Source of the DNA: Shinella zoogloeoides
Lineage (GTDB): Bacteria > Pseudomonadota > Alphaproteobacteria > Rhizobiales > Rhizobiaceae
Direction: 5' to 3'
Length of the DNA: 64,000 nucleotides
Assembly: GCF_022682305.1 (NCBI RefSeq)
Contig: NZ_CP093528.1
Span: 1,873,501 to 1,937,500 of the forward strand
The stretch's first letter is position 1. The number at the start of each line of letters is the position of its first letter. Position numbers and translations under genes: made by a program. Below the pieces are notes generated by a model. The model made no database searches, had not been told where the DNA came from, and saw only the letters and a list, made by a program, of their open reading frames with translations. Positions 25,905 to 35,734 of this stretch are shown piece by piece.

Positions 25905-26225
25905 TCAGCCGGCTTCGATCTGCGAGATGGCGACGGCCAGAAGCTCGATCATCTGCACGCGGATCTCGTCTTCCGAGCGGGCAACGCCGGCGGCGTCGAA
26001 ATCGGCCTTGACCTTGCGCACGACATCCTCATGGCCGACTTCCTCGAAATCGGCGGCGACGACGTCCTTGGCATAGGCATCCGCGGCTTCGCCGGTCTTG
26101 CCGAGAAGGCCGGCGGCCCAGAGACCGACCAGCTTGTTGCGGCGGGCCTCGGCCTTGAAGCGCAGCTCCTCGTCCAGCGCGAACTTGGCCTCGAACGCTT
26201 TTTCCCGATCCTGAATGCTGCTCAT
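25905..26225 (-). CDS. ATPase inhibitor subunit zeta (DUF1476)
   Basis: A 106-residue protein of DUF1476, the zeta subunit that inhibits F1-ATPase in alphaproteobacteria (shown in Paracoccus). The N-terminal inhibitory region is present: DREKAFEAKFALDEELRFKA and then EARRNKLVGLWAAGLLG. The C-terminal part is the four-helix bundle region ending IELLAVAISQIEAG. The start has GGGAG upstream; a longer open frame (75 more codons) lies in the intergenic region and lacks family similarity. It is divergent from purC. Confidence 0.9.
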   Translation of the reverse strand: MSSIQDREKAFEAKFALDEELRFKAEARRNKLVGLWAAGLLGKTGEAADAYAKDVVAADFEEVGHEDVVRKVKADFDAAGVARSEDEIRVQMIELLAVAISQIEAG

Positions 26226-26448
26226 CTCACGTCTCCCGTAGATTCTGTAACCCGTTAGGCTTCCCCGCCCATTAATCAAAACGACGGCAAAAGTGCAATG
26301 CGAACTTTCACGCCGCCCGGCTTGCCGGAAAGGCCTGAAATCGGGGGATCGGGCGTAACGCCGATTGTTAAAGTGCGGCATTTCGTTTATGGAGCCGGAA
26401 ACGAACGACACCTGCGCGACCCAAGCGCGCCAACAAAGAGAAAAATCC

Positions 26449-27213
26449 ATGAACCGTCGCCGCCGTATCTACGAGGGCAAGGCCAAGATTCTCTATGAGG
26501 GTCCCGAGCCGGGCACGCTGATCCAGTTCTTCAAGGACGACGCCACCGCCTTCAACAAGAAGAAGCATGACGTCATCGACGGCAAGGGTGTGCTCAACAA
26601 CCGGATTTCCGAGTACATCTTCACCCAGCTCAACAAGATGGGCATCCCGACCCACTTCATCCGCCGCCTCAACATGCGCGAGCAGTTGATCAAGGAAGTC
26701 GAGATCATCCCGCTCGAGGTCGTCGTGCGTAACGTCGCCGCCGGCTCGCTTTCCAAGCGCCTCGGTATCGAGGAAGGCACCGTGCTGCCGCGCTCGATCA
26801 TCGAATTCTACTTCAAGGCCGACGCGCTCGAGGACCCGATGGTCTCCGAGGAGCACATCACGGCCTTCGGCTGGGCAAGCCCGCAGGAACTCGACGACAT
26901 CATGGCGCTCGCCATCCGCGTCAACGACTTCCTTTCCGGTCTCTTCCTCGGCGTCGGCATCCAGCTCGTCGATTTCAAGATCGAGTGCGGCCGCCTTTAC
27001 GAAGGCGACATGATGCGCATCATCATCGCCGATGAGATTTCGCCCGATAGCTGCCGCCTCTGGGACATCGCCACCCAGGAGAGGATGGACAAGGACCGCT
27101 TCCGCCGCGACATGGGCGGCCTCGTGGAAGCCTACCAGGAGGTGGCCCGCCGCCTCGGCATCATCAACGAGAACGAGCCGGTGCGCGGCACCGGCCCGGT
27201 TCTGGTGAAGTAA
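26449..27213 (+). CDS. purC: SAICAR synthetase (phosphoribosylaminoimidazole-succinocarboxamide synthase)
   Basis: Joins CAIR and aspartate with ATP to give SAICAR. The 254-residue protein has [11 protein letters not shown] at the start, the signatures [18 protein letters not shown] and [10 protein letters not shown], and [12 protein letters not shown]. It heads the purC-purS-x-purQ run; purS follows after 26 bases. The 223-base gap before it, shared with the divergent ATPase inhibitor gene, probably holds the purC promoter, but I saw no clear element in it. Confidence 0.97.
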   Translation: MNRRRRIYEGKAKILYEGPEPGTLIQFFKDDATAFNKKKHDVIDGKGVLNNRISEYIFTQLNKMGIPTHFIRRLNMREQLIKEVEIIPLEVVVRNVAAGSLSKRLGIEEGTVLPRSIIEFYFKADALEDPMVSEEHITAFGWASPQELDDIMALAIRVNDFLSGLFLGVGIQLVDFKIECGRLYEGDMMRIIIADEISPDSCRLWDIATQERMDKDRFRRDMGGLVEAYQEVARRLGIINENEPVRGTGPVLVK

Positions 27214-27239
27214 CGCTCCCAAGGATGGAACGGAAAGAC

Positions 27240-27482
27240 ATGATCAAGGCACGCGTAACGGTGACGCTCAAGAACGGCGTTCTCGACCCGCAGGGCAAGG
27301 CCATCGAAGGCGCGCTCGGCAGCCTCGGCTTCGACGGCGTCGGCGGCATCCGCCAGGGCAAGGTCTTCGACCTCGAACTTCAGACCGCCGACCGCGCCAA
27401 GGCTGAAGCCGACCTCAAGGCCATGTGCGAGAAGCTTCTGGCCAACACGGTAATCGAGAACTATACTATCGCCCTCGCCTGA
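27240..27482 (+). CDS. purS: Phosphoribosylformylglycinamidine synthase subunit PurS
   Basis: An 80-residue subunit of the three-part FGAR amidotransferase (PurS, PurQ, PurL). It begins MIKARVTVTLKNGVLDPQGK and contains FDGVGGIRQGKVFDLEL, both typical. The PurS dimer bridges the glutaminase PurQ and the synthase PurL. The start is preceded by GGAAAG; an in-frame ATG five codons earlier overlaps that site. Its presence matches the short form of purL found 3 kb downstream. Confidence 0.95.
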   Translation: MIKARVTVTLKNGVLDPQGKAIEGALGSLGFDGVGGIRQGKVFDLELQTADRAKAEADLKAMCEKLLANTVIENYTIALA

Positions 27483-27502
27483 CGGTTGAGCGGAGATGGA
27501 TA

Positions 27503-27760
27503 ATGGCAGATGTAACGAACGAACTGCTGTACGAAGTGCTGAAAAGCATCCATTCCAGAATGGACAAGCTGGACACCGGGCTTTCCGATCTGCGCAGTGA
27601 GATGATCACGCTGCGAGGAGCCTTGGTGACGGTGCAGCAAGACGTTCACCACATCTACTCGCGTCTGGACCGTGTGGACCAGCGCCTCGACCGTATCGAA
27701 AACCGCCTCGAACTGCGTGAACTCGCCGAGGCCCAGGCAAGGTTTGAACCGCACCCATGA
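27503..27760 (+). CDS. Small coiled-coil protein between purS and purQ
   Basis: An 85-residue protein without a recognised domain. After [20 protein letters not shown] it shows heptad-like spacing of hydrophobic residues ([34 protein letters not shown]), predicting a continuous coiled coil to about residue 75, similar to the short helical stalks seen in many small rhizobial proteins. GGAG precedes the ATG by about seven bases, and the stop overlaps the purQ start (ATGA), so it is translated and coupled to purQ. A structural or regulatory role in the PurSQL complex is only a guess. Confidence 0.75.
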   Translation: MADVTNELLYEVLKSIHSRMDKLDTGLSDLRSEMITLRGALVTVQQDVHHIYSRLDRVDQRLDRIENRLELRELAEAQARFEPHP

Positions 27761-28428
27761 AGTCCGCCGTCGTCCAACTTCCCGGCCTCAACCGCGACCG
27801 CGACATGATCGCGGCGCTGACCAAGATTTCCGGCAAGGCGCCGATCACCGTCTGGCAGACGGAAACGGACCTGCCGGATGTCGATCTCATCGTCATTCCC
27901 GGCGGCTTCTCCTACGGCGATTACCTGCGCTGCGGCGCGATCGCCGCCCGCATGCCCGTCATGCAGGCGATCAAGGCGAAGGCCGAGGCCGGCGTGAAGG
28001 TACTCGGCGTGTGCAACGGCTTCCAGATCCTGCTCGAGGCGGGTCTCCTGCCCGGTGCGCTGATGCGCAACGCCTCGCTGAAGTTCGTCTGCCGCGAAGT
28101 GAAGCTGGAAGTGGTGAATGCCGAGACGGACTTCACCCGCGCCTATGAAAAGGGCCAGATCATCCGCTCACCCGTCGCCCATCACGACGGCAACTACTTC
28201 GCCGACGCCGAGACGCTGGCAAGCGTCGAAGGCAACGGACAGGTCGTCTTCCGCTATGCCGAAGGCACCAATCCGAACGGTTCGATCAACGACATCGCCG
28301 GCGTGATCAACGCCAAGGGCAACGTGCTCGGCCTGATGCCCCACCCGGAAAACCTCATCGAGGCGGCCCATGGCGGCTCAGACGGCCGCGGCCTTTTCGC
28401 CTCGGTGCTCGACGTAATCGCTGCTTAA
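27757..28428 (+). CDS. purQ: Phosphoribosylformylglycinamidine synthase subunit PurQ
   Basis: Glutaminase subunit that supplies ammonia to PurL. The 223-residue class I amidotransferase has the nucleophile Cys 86 in GVCNGFQ and the His-Glu pair in LMPHPENL near the C-terminus, with [12 protein letters not shown] forming the oxyanion region. It is translationally coupled to the small coiled-coil gene by an ATGA overlap. purL is not adjacent; a lipoprotein, a DUF1127 gene and a MocR regulator separate them. Confidence 0.97.
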   Translation: MKSAVVQLPGLNRDRDMIAALTKISGKAPITVWQTETDLPDVDLIVIPGGFSYGDYLRCGAIAARMPVMQAIKAKAEAGVKVLGVCNGFQILLEAGLLPGALMRNASLKFVCREVKLEVVNAETDFTRAYEKGQIIRSPVAHHDGNYFADAETLASVEGNGQVVFRYAEGTNPNGSINDIAGVINAKGNVLGLMPHPENLIEAAHGGSDGRGLFASVLDVIAA

Positions 28429-28475
28429 CCGGCCCTTGCTATCTAGGGCGCATGTCCGCTTCCGAAAGGTTCTCC

Positions 28476-28868
28476 ATGCGCCCTCTCCTCGCCGCCCAGA
28501 TCGCCCTGCCGCTCGTTGCCGTCGCGGCCCTGGCCGGATGCCAGCCGAAGACGCCGGCACCGAAGCCCAATGGCGGCGCGCTACCCACCATGGAGCGCGT
28601 GGCGCTCGGCGCCAATAGCTGCTGGTTCAAGTCGGGCGACCCGGCTTTCAAGGCCTACCGCCTCGCACCGGAACTGAATTCCTTCTCCGGCCGCCCGCGC
28701 ATTCTCGTCGTGCACCGCAATTCACCGGAATCTCGCCCGCTGCTGGTCGTCCAGGCGGAAGGCAGCCCGGCCAGGCTCGATGCTTTCGGCCCGCTGATGA
28801 ACGAGCCTGTCGGCGCGCGCATCACGACCGACGTCAACCGCTGGGCCGCCGGCGGCAAGGGCTGCTGA
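28476..28868 (+). CDS. Hypothetical lipoprotein
   Basis: A 130-residue protein with a lipoprotein signal: MRPLLAAQIALPLVAVAALA then GC, where Cys 22 in the lipobox ALAGC would be lipidated. The mature part, about 108 residues, has two further cysteines (ANSCWFK and the final GKGC) that could form a disulfide. I do not recognise the family. The start was chosen because GAAAGG sits six bases before it; an ATG 24 bases upstream is possible. It may be co-transcribed with purQ, 47 bases away. Confidence 0.75.
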   Translation: MRPLLAAQIALPLVAVAALAGCQPKTPAPKPNGGALPTMERVALGANSCWFKSGDPAFKAYRLAPELNSFSGRPRILVVHRNSPESRPLLVVQAEGSPARLDAFGPLMNEPVGARITTDVNRWAAGGKGC

Positions 28869-28874
28869 AACGCC

Positions 28875-29099
28875 TCAGGCGTTCATATCCCAGTAGAGCG
28901 ACTTCCCGATCTCCCGGCGCGCTTCGCTCCGGCTGATGCCGATGTCCTGCAACTGGTCGTCCGTCATCTCAAGCAGGCTATAACGTGTACGCCGCCTGAC
29001 ATGCCACGCATGGCAGATGCGCCAAACGCGAAGAAGCAACGTCCGGGGCCTCACACCGCCATAGGGGGATACCTCGGCATGGATTGTATCAATTGCCAT
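28875..29099 (-). CDS. DUF1127 protein
   Basis: A 74-residue basic protein whose C-terminal half is a DUF1127 domain (YSLLEMTDDQLQDIGISRSE, then AR). Small DUF1127 proteins are abundant in rhizobia; in Agrobacterium and Rhodobacter some affect RNA turnover, phosphate or carbon metabolism. AGGAG lies about nine bases before the ATG. It is divergent from the MocR-type regulator and shares a 94-base control region with it, so it is a candidate target of that regulator. Confidence 0.85.
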   Translation of the reverse strand: MAIDTIHAEVSPYGGVRPRTLLLRVWRICHAWHVRRRTRYSLLEMTDDQLQDIGISRSEARREIGKSLYWDMNA

Positions 29100-29137
29100 G
29101 ATCTTTTCTCCTGAAATGTCACTAAAAACGCGACAAT

Positions 29138-29185
29138 CGGTGCATTCAGGGAATAATTGACTCCCAGTACGGTGCAATCTAAGAA
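29138..29185. promoter_or_regulatory. Direct-repeat operator and promoter in the MocR/DUF1127 gap
   Basis: Two direct repeats CGGTGCATTC (from 29138) and CGGTGCAATC (from 29170) are 32 bases apart, about three helical turns. A promoter TTGACT-N17-TAAGAA (29157-29185) reads towards the MocR gene, and the second repeat fills its spacer. MocR/GabR regulators typically bind direct repeats and repress their own promoter. Binding here is inference. Confidence 0.5.
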
Positions 29186-29193
29186 TTGCCACC

Positions 29194-30615
29194 ATGACAA
29201 ATTGGCTTCCCGACCTTCAGACCTCCGATGGCCCGCTCTATGTCCGCATCGCCGACCAGATCGAACAGGCGATCCATACCGGCGCGCTCGCGGTCGGCAG
29301 CAAGCTGCCGCCGCAACGTAACCTCGCCTACGATATCGGCGTGACGATCGGCACGGTGAGCCGCGCCTACAGCATGGTGCGCGAACGGGGCCTCGTCAGC
29401 GGAGAGGTCGGCCGCGGCACCTATGTGCTCGGCTCGCGGGATGGCGATCATGCCGAGACGGCGGTCGACCCGGTCAGCGCCCATCTGCTGGGCACCCGCG
29501 CCGCCCATGCCCCGCCCGGCAAGCTGCGTTTCGACACCACCGCCGCAACGGATGTCGGGCAATCGGCCGTCGTCACCGATATCCTCTCGGCCATCTGCCG
29601 CGAACTGCCGAGCGAGGTCGCAAGCTATACCCGGAACTTCCCCCCGCACTGGCTGGAGGCCGGCCAGCGCTGGCTGCGGCGCGGCGCGTGGCAGCCCTCC
29701 GCCGAGAGCATCGTCCCGACGCAGGGCGCGCATGCCGCGATCATGGCTGCCGTCTCGGTCATCACCTCGCCCGGTGACCGCATCATCTTCGAACATGTCA
29801 CCTATTCACAGATCAGCCGCGGCACCGCCCTGCTCGGACGCCAGACGGCGCTGGTCGAATCCGACGCGCACGGCGTCATCCCCGAGGATTTCGAGCGGGC
29901 CTGCCTGCAACAGCATCCCAAGCTCGCCTTCCTGATGTCCGGCGCGCAGAATCCGACGCTCGCCACCATGCCGGAAGAACGCCGCCGGGCAATCGCCGCC
30001 ATTGCCCGGCGGCACAATGTCTTCCTCGTCGAGGACAATCTCTACGGCGCGACGGCGGGCGACGACATTCCGCTGCTCGCCGAGATCGCGCCCGACCGCA
30101 CCTTCCTCGTCGGCGGCCTCGCCAAGAGCGTGGCGGCGGGCGTGCGCGGCGGCTGGATCGCCTGCCCACCCCATCTCGCGCAGCGCGTGCGCATCGCCCA
30201 CAAGATGGTGAGCGGCGGCCTGCCCTTCCTGCTCGCCGAGCTCAGCGCCCGGCTTGTGCTTTCCGGCATGGCGGATGCGATCCGCACGAAGGTTTGCGAA
30301 GAGGTCGGCATCCGCGAGGCGCATGTGCGCGATGTCTTCGCCGGGCTGGATTTCAATTCGCACCCGCGCGTGCCCTTCCTCTGGCTGAAGCTGCCCGATC
30401 CCTGGCTCTCCGGCACGTTCCGGCAGGCCGCCTTCGCGGAGGATATCCTCATCGACGACGAGCACGAGTTCAAGGCGGGCCGCTCGGAAAAGACCTTCCA
30501 CCGGGTCCGCATCGGCTTCTCCTCGCCGGAAAGCCGCGAGGATGCCGTCGCCGGCCTGATGCGGCTGCGCCGCCTGCTGGACCATGGCCCCACCGGCTAT
30601 GACAGCCCGGCCTGA
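29194..30615 (+). CDS. MocR-type regulator (GntR HTH fused to aminotransferase fold)
   Basis: A 473-residue protein with an N-terminal GntR winged helix (VRIADQIEQAIHTGALAVGS, then GVTIGTVSRAYSMVRERGL; about 10-80) and a class I aminotransferase-like domain (about 110-465). The PLP lysine is expected in VGGLAKSVAAGVRGGW; VEDNLYG supplies the cofactor Asp region. Family members such as PdxR and GabR sense PLP or amino compounds and regulate neighbouring genes. No Shine-Dalgarno is visible, and the predicted transcription start falls on the ATG, suggesting a leaderless mRNA. It sits between purQ and purL. Confidence 0.88.
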   Translation: MTNWLPDLQTSDGPLYVRIADQIEQAIHTGALAVGSKLPPQRNLAYDIGVTIGTVSRAYSMVRERGLVSGEVGRGTYVLGSRDGDHAETAVDPVSAHLLGTRAAHAPPGKLRFDTTAATDVGQSAVVTDILSAICRELPSEVASYTRNFPPHWLEAGQRWLRRGAWQPSAESIVPTQGAHAAIMAAVSVITSPGDRIIFEHVTYSQISRGTALLGRQTALVESDAHGVIPEDFERACLQQHPKLAFLMSGAQNPTLATMPEERRRAIAAIARRHNVFLVEDNLYGATAGDDIPLLAEIAPDRTFLVGGLAKSVAAGVRGGWIACPPHLAQRVRIAHKMVSGGLPFLLAELSARLVLSGMADAIRTKVCEEVGIREAHVRDVFAGLDFNSHPRVPFLWLKLPDPWLSGTFRQAAFAEDILIDDEHEFKAGRSEKTFHRVRIGFSSPESREDAVAGLMRLRRLLDHGPTGYDSPA

Positions 30616-30718
30616 AAGCCTTGGCTAGCTGTGGCTTGCGGCCATTTTCCTGTCGCGCTGCCGGGCGGCATAGGTTAAAGAGACCGCAATCCTGCCCTCC
30701 ACGACAAGACGAGCGACG

Positions 30719-32956
30719 ATGACCATTTCGAACACCCGCCCGATCACCCCGGAGTTGATTGCCGCCCACGGGCTGAAGCCGGATGAATACGACCGCATCC
30801 TCTCGCTGATCGGCCGCGAGCCGACCTTCACGGAACTCGGCATCTTCTCGGCCATGTGGAACGAGCACTGCTCGTACAAGTCCTCCAAGCGCTGGCTGCG
30901 CACGCTGCCGACCAAGGGTCCGCGCGTCATCCAGGGTCCGGGTGAGAATGCCGGCGTGGTGGATATCGACGACGGCGACTGCGTCGTCTTCAAGATGGAG
31001 AGCCACAACCACCCGTCCTATATCGAACCCTATCAGGGCGCGGCGACCGGCGTCGGCGGCATCCTGCGCGACGTCTTCACCATGGGCGCCCGCCCGGTTG
31101 CAGCAATGAACGCGCTGCGCTTCGGTGCGCCGGACCATCCGAAGACGCGCCATCTCGTCTCGGGCGTCGTCGCCGGCGTCGGCGGCTACGGCAATTCCTT
31201 CGGCGTGCCGACCGTCGGCGGCGAAGTCGAGTTCGACCCGCGCTACAACGGCAATATCCTCGTCAACGCCTTTGCCGCCGGCCTTGCCAAGTCCAACGCG
31301 ATCTTCCTGTCCGAAGCCAAGGGCGTCGGCCTGCCGGTCGTCTATCTCGGCGCCAAGACCGGCCGCGACGGCGTGGGCGGCGCGACCATGGCCTCGGCCG
31401 AGTTCGACGAATCCATCGAGGAGAAGCGCCCCACCGTCCAGGTCGGCGACCCCTTCACCGAAAAGTGCCTGCTGGAAGCCTGCCTCGAGCTGATGCAGAC
31501 CGGCGCCGTCATCGCCATCCAGGACATGGGCGCGGCGGGCCTGACCTGCTCGGCCGTCGAGATGGGCGCCAAGGGCGACCTCGGCATCGAACTGAACCTC
31601 GACCTCGTGCCGGTGCGCGAGGAGCGCATGACCGCCTATGAGATGATGCTGTCGGAAAGCCAGGAGCGCATGCTCATGGTCCTCGAACCCGCCAAGGAAG
31701 AGGTCGCCAAGGCGATCTTCGTCAAGTGGGGCCTCGACTTCGCCATCGTCGGCTATACGACGGACGACCTGCGCTTCCGCATCCTGCACCAGGGCGAGGA
31801 GGTCGCCAACCTGCCGATCAAGCAGCTCGGCGACGAGGCCCCTGAATATGACCGTCCCTGGCGCGAACCCGCCAAGCCCGCCCCGCTGCCGGCCAGCCAG
31901 GTTGCGGAACCCGGCAACTACGGTGAGGCCCTTCTGAAGCTCGTCGGCTCGCCGAACCAGTCGAGCCGCCGCTGGGTCTACGAGCAATACGACACGCTGA
32001 TCCAGGGCAACTCCCTGCAGATCCCCGGCGGCGATGCCGGCGTCGTGCGCGTCGAGGGCCACGCCACCAAGGCGCTTGCCTTCTCCTCCGACGTCACCCC
32101 GCGCTATGTCGAGGCCGATCCGTTCGAAGGCGGCAAGCAGGCCGTCGCCGAATGCTGGCGCAACATCACCGCGACCGGCGCCGAGCCGCTTGCCGCCACC
32201 GACAACCTGAACTTCGGCAATCCCGAAAAGCCGGAAATCATGGGCCAGTTCGTCAAGGCCATCGAGGGCATCGGCGAAGCCTGCCGCGCGCTCGACTTCC
32301 CCATCGTCTCGGGCAACGTGTCGCTCTATAACGAGACGAACGGCATCGCGATCCTGCCGACCCCGACCATTGCCGGCGTCGGCCTCCTGCCCGACTGGTC
32401 CGCCATGGCGAAGATCGGCGGCGCGAAGGACGGGGACCACCTCCTCCTCATCGGTGTCGACGGCAGCCATCTCGGCCAGTCCGTCTACCTGCGCGACGTC
32501 GTCGGCAAGATCGACGGCCCGGCCCCGGAAGTCGACCTTCAGGCCGAACGCCGCAACGGCGAGTTCGTGCGCACTGCCATCCGCAACGGGCAGGTCACCG
32601 CCTGCCACGATATTTCCTCGGGCGGCCTTGCAATCGCGCTTGCGGAAATGGCCATGTCCTCGGGCAAGGGCGCGAAGATCGACCTTTCCGAGGCGAACGG
32701 TCCGGCCCATGCGCTGCTCTTCGGCGAAGACCAGGCGCGCTACGTGATCGCGGTTCCGGCCGATCTGGCGAACTTCGTCTGCGCCAATGCCGAAGACGCG
32801 GTCGTGCCGTTCCGCCGCCTCGGCACGGTCGGCGGCGATGCCTTGGTCGTGGATGGCTATCTCTCGCTGCCGATTGAACAATTGCGTAGCACCCATGAAT
32901 CGTGGTTCCCTGACTTCATGGATGGCAACGGCACCGCCGCTGCCGCCGCTGAATAA
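30719..32956 (+). CDS. purL: Phosphoribosylformylglycinamidine synthase subunit PurL (small form)
   Basis: Synthase subunit that makes FGAM from FGAR and ammonia with ATP. The 745-residue length is that of the short PurL needing separate PurS and PurQ, both present upstream. Signatures include [42 protein letters not shown] and [12 protein letters not shown]. bolA follows after 18 bases in the same direction. Confidence 0.97.
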   Translation: MTISNTRPITPELIAAHGLKPDEYDRILSLIGREPTFTELGIFSAMWNEHCSYKSSKRWLRTLPTKGPRVIQGPGENAGVVDIDDGDCVVFKMESHNHPSYIEPYQGAATGVGGILRDVFTMGARPVAAMNALRFGAPDHPKTRHLVSGVVAGVGGYGNSFGVPTVGGEVEFDPRYNGNILVNAFAAGLAKSNAIFLSEAKGVGLPVVYLGAKTGRDGVGGATMASAEFDESIEEKRPTVQVGDPFTEKCLLEACLELMQTGAVIAIQDMGAAGLTCSAVEMGAKGDLGIELNLDLVPVREERMTAYEMMLSESQERMLMVLEPAKEEVAKAIFVKWGLDFAIVGYTTDDLRFRILHQGEEVANLPIKQLGDEAPEYDRPWREPAKPAPLPASQVAEPGNYGEALLKLVGSPNQSSRRWVYEQYDTLIQGNSLQIPGGDAGVVRVEGHATKALAFSSDVTPRYVEADPFEGGKQAVAECWRNITATGAEPLAATDNLNFGNPEKPEIMGQFVKAIEGIGEACRALDFPIVSGNVSLYNETNGIAILPTPTIAGVGLLPDWSAMAKIGGAKDGDHLLLIGVDGSHLGQSVYLRDVVGKIDGPAPEVDLQAERRNGEFVRTAIRNGQVTACHDISSGGLAIALAEMAMSSGKGAKIDLSEANGPAHALLFGEDQARYVIAVPADLANFVCANAEDAVVPFRRLGTVGGDALVVDGYLSLPIEQLRSTHESWFPDFMDGNGTAAAAAE

Positions 32957-32974
32957 GAAAAGGGAGCAGTAAAC

Positions 32975-33208
32975 ATGGCTATGTCACCCGGCGATATCGA
33001 AGACATGATCAAGACGGGCATTCCCGGCGCGAAGGTTGTCATCCGCGATCTTGCCGGCGATGGAGACCACTATGCGGCCGAGGTCGTCGCAGAAGCCTTC
33101 CGCGGCAAGACCCGCGTGCAGCAGCACCAGATGGTCTACGACGCCCTGAAGGGCAATATGGGCGGCGTCCTGCACGCCCTCGCCCTCCAGACCTCCATCC
33201 CGGACTGA
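32975..33208 (+). CDS. BolA family protein
   Basis: A 77-residue protein of the BolA/IbaG group with the conserved second-half motif QHQMVYDALKGNMGGVLHAL, including the His used for iron-sulfur coordination with monothiol glutaredoxins. GGGAG lies upstream of the ATG. A CGFS glutaredoxin gene (grxD) lies 0.8 kb downstream in the same direction, and BolA-Grx complexes are known iron-sulfur carriers or iron sensors, so these two probably act together. Confidence 0.93.
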   Translation: MAMSPGDIEDMIKTGIPGAKVVIRDLAGDGDHYAAEVVAEAFRGKTRVQQHQMVYDALKGNMGGVLHALALQTSIPD

Positions 33209-33214
33209 TCCGCC

Positions 33215-33478
33215 ATGGCCGGTCTCCTCGATGAACTCGTCTCCGGCGTGGTCGACGCAGCCCTGAAAGAGGTGCTGAAGAAGACCGGCGTGCGCAAGGC
33301 CACGACCACCAAGCGCACGCGCCGCAAGACCACGACCCGCAAGAAGGCGTCGGGAGGCATCCTCGGCGATATCATCGAGGCCGCGCTGAAGCCGGCAAAA
33401 AAGACGGCCAAGCGTCCGCGCAAGCAGGTGAGTCGCCGCCGCACGGCCGCAAGCCGCAGCAGCCAGCGTAGCCGCTGA
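33215..33478 (+). CDS. Small Lys/Arg-rich hypothetical protein
   Basis: An 87-residue, strongly basic protein. The N-terminus MAGLLDELVSGVVDAALKEV is a likely amphipathic helix; then come basic runs (TTTKRTRRKTTTRKK, KKTAKRPRKQVSRRR) around a second short helix GGILGDIIEAALK. It has no recognised domain. The composition suggests nucleic-acid binding, but this is inference. It starts six bases after bolA and is probably co-transcribed with it. Confidence 0.65.
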   Translation: MAGLLDELVSGVVDAALKEVLKKTGVRKATTTKRTRRKTTTRKKASGGILGDIIEAALKPAKKTAKRPRKQVSRRRTAASRSSQRSR

Positions 33479-33520
33479 GCGGCGGCTTCCGCTGCCTTGC
33501 AAAGAGAACGGGCCGGCGAC

Positions 33521-33928
33521 GTGAGCGTAGCGACCACATCCGCATCCGGCACCCAGCCCGGTTTCCTTCTGATCGGCGGCGGCTATATCGCCGCCGTCCT
33601 GACCGCCACCCTCGTCGTGATCGCCATCCTGTGGTTCCACGCCGGCACGGACGAATTCCTCTTCCAGCTCTTCATCATGGGGTGCGCCTATACCTTCGTC
33701 TGCGCCCTGCCAGGCTTCATCGCCACCGTCGTCATCGCACGCCTCCTCGCCTTGAGGACCTGGATCTTTTTCACCCTCGCGGGCGGTCTCGACGGCATGC
33801 TGTCGCTGGTGTTTTTCGATCGCTCCCTGCTGCGCGATACATTCGTCGTCTTCGTCGTTGCCGGCGGCCTTGCCGGGGGCCTAATCTACTGGCTCATTGC
33901 CTATCGCCGACGCCACCCTGCGGCCTGA
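33521..33928 (+). CDS. Small integral membrane protein, unknown
   Basis: A 135-residue protein with four predicted membrane segments (YIAAVLTATLVVIAILWF, LFIMGCAYTFVCALPGFIAT, IFFTLAGGLDGMLSLVFF, FVVFVVAGGLAGGLIYWLIA) and a basic C-terminal tail. I do not recognise the family. A GTG start is proposed; an in-frame TTG 24 bases upstream is the other choice, and neither has a strong ribosome site. It lies in the bolA-grxD interval. Confidence 0.6.
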   Translation: MSVATTSASGTQPGFLLIGGGYIAAVLTATLVVIAILWFHAGTDEFLFQLFIMGCAYTFVCALPGFIATVVIARLLALRTWIFFTLAGGLDGMLSLVFFDRSLLRDTFVVFVVAGGLAGGLIYWLIAYRRRHPAA

Positions 33929-34046
33929 AGCACACACCGCGGCAATTTTTCTGAGGGACTTCTGGCAATTGTCACCCGAGGTTGTTATCTAGGGCGAATG
34001 GTTCATCGCATCGGTCCTTGAAGCCGATTTGCTAAGGAATACGGAA

Positions 34047-34382
<336 letters not shown>

Positions 34383-34415
34383 CGCTTCTCGGGTCTTCGG
34401 CCGGCAAGCTTTTCA

Positions 34416-34449
34416 AAGGCGCCGCATAACAGCGGCGCCTTATCTCTTT
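34416..34449 (+). terminator. Rho-independent terminator of grxD
   Basis: Perfect 10-bp stem AAGGCGCCGC / GCGGCGCCTT with loop ATAACA, followed by a T-rich tail. It ends just before the start of the transporter gene. Confidence 0.85.
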
Positions 34450-34450
34450 T

Positions 34451-35713
34451 ATGGATTATATTGATATGTCTGCACTTTCTCCCGAATCTGCCCAGCGCCT
34501 CAAAGGCATGGGCAAGATAGAATTCATTGCGCTCATGGCGCTTCTCATGGCGCTCAACGCACTCGCCATCGACATCATGCTGCCCGGCCTGCAGGAGATC
34601 GGCGCCAGCCTCGGCGTCGAGAACGAGAACCACCGGCAATATGTCATCTCGGCCTATCTGATCGGCTTCGCCATCGCGCAGCTCGCCTATGGCCCGGTAT
34701 CGGACCGGTTCGGCCGTCGCGTGCCCATGTTCTTCGGCCTCGCCGTCTACATCGTGTCGTCGCTCTGCGCGATCCTCGTGCCGAGCTTCGCCGCGCTGCT
34801 GACGCTGCGCTTCATCCAGGGCATCGGCTCGGCCGCCATGCGCGTCATCACCGTCTCCATCGTCCGCGACATCTTCGGCGGGCGCGCCATGGCGGAAGTC
34901 ATGTCGCTGATCATGATGGTCTTCATGGTCGTTCCGGTGCTTGCGCCCGGCACCGGGCAGGTCGTCATGCTGTTCGGCGAATGGCACCTCATCTTCGTCT
35001 TCATGGCGGTCATGGCCGCCGTCATCGGGGCCTGGATGTATGTCCGCCTGCCGGAAACGCTGCATCCCGAAGACGTGCGCCCCTTCACGGCCCGCTCGAT
35101 CCTCCAGGGCTTCCGCATCGTCCTGACGGACCGCGTGGCGCTGTGCTACACGCTGGCGAGCACCTTCATCTTCGGGGCGCTCTTCGGCTTCATCAACTCG
35201 GCGCAGCAGATCTATGTCGGCATCTACGGCCTCGGCGTCTGGTTCCCGGTCGCCTTCGCCGGCGTCGCCGCCTTCATGGCACTGTCGTCCTTCGTCAATG
35301 CCCGGCTTGTCGGCCGCTTCGGCATGCGCCGCCTGTCGCACGGCGCGCTGGTCGGTTTCCTCGCCGTCAACGCGCTGTGGCTCGCCCTGACGCTCGCCTG
35401 GCCGGGCCACCTGCCGTTCCCGATCTTCATCGTGCTGTTCGCGCTGTCGATGTTCCAGTTCGGCTGGATCGGCTCGAACTTCAACTCGCTGGCCATGGAA
35501 CCGCTCGGCCACGTCGCCGGCACGGCTTCCTCGGTGCTCGGCTTCATGGGCACGGCCGGCGGCACGGTGATCGGCGCGATCATCGGCCAGTCCTTCAACG
35601 GCACGGCGCTGCCGCTGGTCACCGGCTTCTTCACGCTATCGATCATCGGCCTGGTCTTCGTGCTGATCGCCGAGCGTGGAAAGCTGTTCCAGCCGCACAA
35701 CAAGCCGGTCTGA
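34451..35713 (+). CDS. Bcr/CflA-type MFS drug transporter
   Basis: A 420-residue major facilitator with about 12 membrane segments. The Bcr/CflA features are the early ALNALAIDIMLPGLQEIGASL and the loop GPVSDRFGRRVPM, with a later IQGIGSAAMRV. Likely a proton-driven exporter of drugs or metabolites such as sulfonamide or bicyclomycin-like compounds in relatives; the substrate here is unknown. The ATG lies directly after the grxD terminator with no clear ribosome site; a second in-frame ATG five codons later is equally possible. Confidence 0.88.
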   Translation: MDYIDMSALSPESAQRLKGMGKIEFIALMALLMALNALAIDIMLPGLQEIGASLGVENENHRQYVISAYLIGFAIAQLAYGPVSDRFGRRVPMFFGLAVYIVSSLCAILVPSFAALLTLRFIQGIGSAAMRVITVSIVRDIFGGRAMAEVMSLIMMVFMVVPVLAPGTGQVVMLFGEWHLIFVFMAVMAAVIGAWMYVRLPETLHPEDVRPFTARSILQGFRIVLTDRVALCYTLASTFIFGALFGFINSAQQIYVGIYGLGVWFPVAFAGVAAFMALSSFVNARLVGRFGMRRLSHGALVGFLAVNALWLALTLAWPGHLPFPIFIVLFALSMFQFGWIGSNFNSLAMEPLGHVAGTASSVLGFMGTAGGTVIGAIIGQSFNGTALPLVTGFFTLSIIGLVFVLIAERGKLFQPHNKPV

Positions 35714-35734
35714 ACCCGACCTGCCTTCCAAATG

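Noticed and set aside
30470..32896. An 808-codon minus-strand frame opposite purL
   Set aside because: purL is unmistakable on the plus strand; the antisense frame is long only because of strong third-position GC bias.
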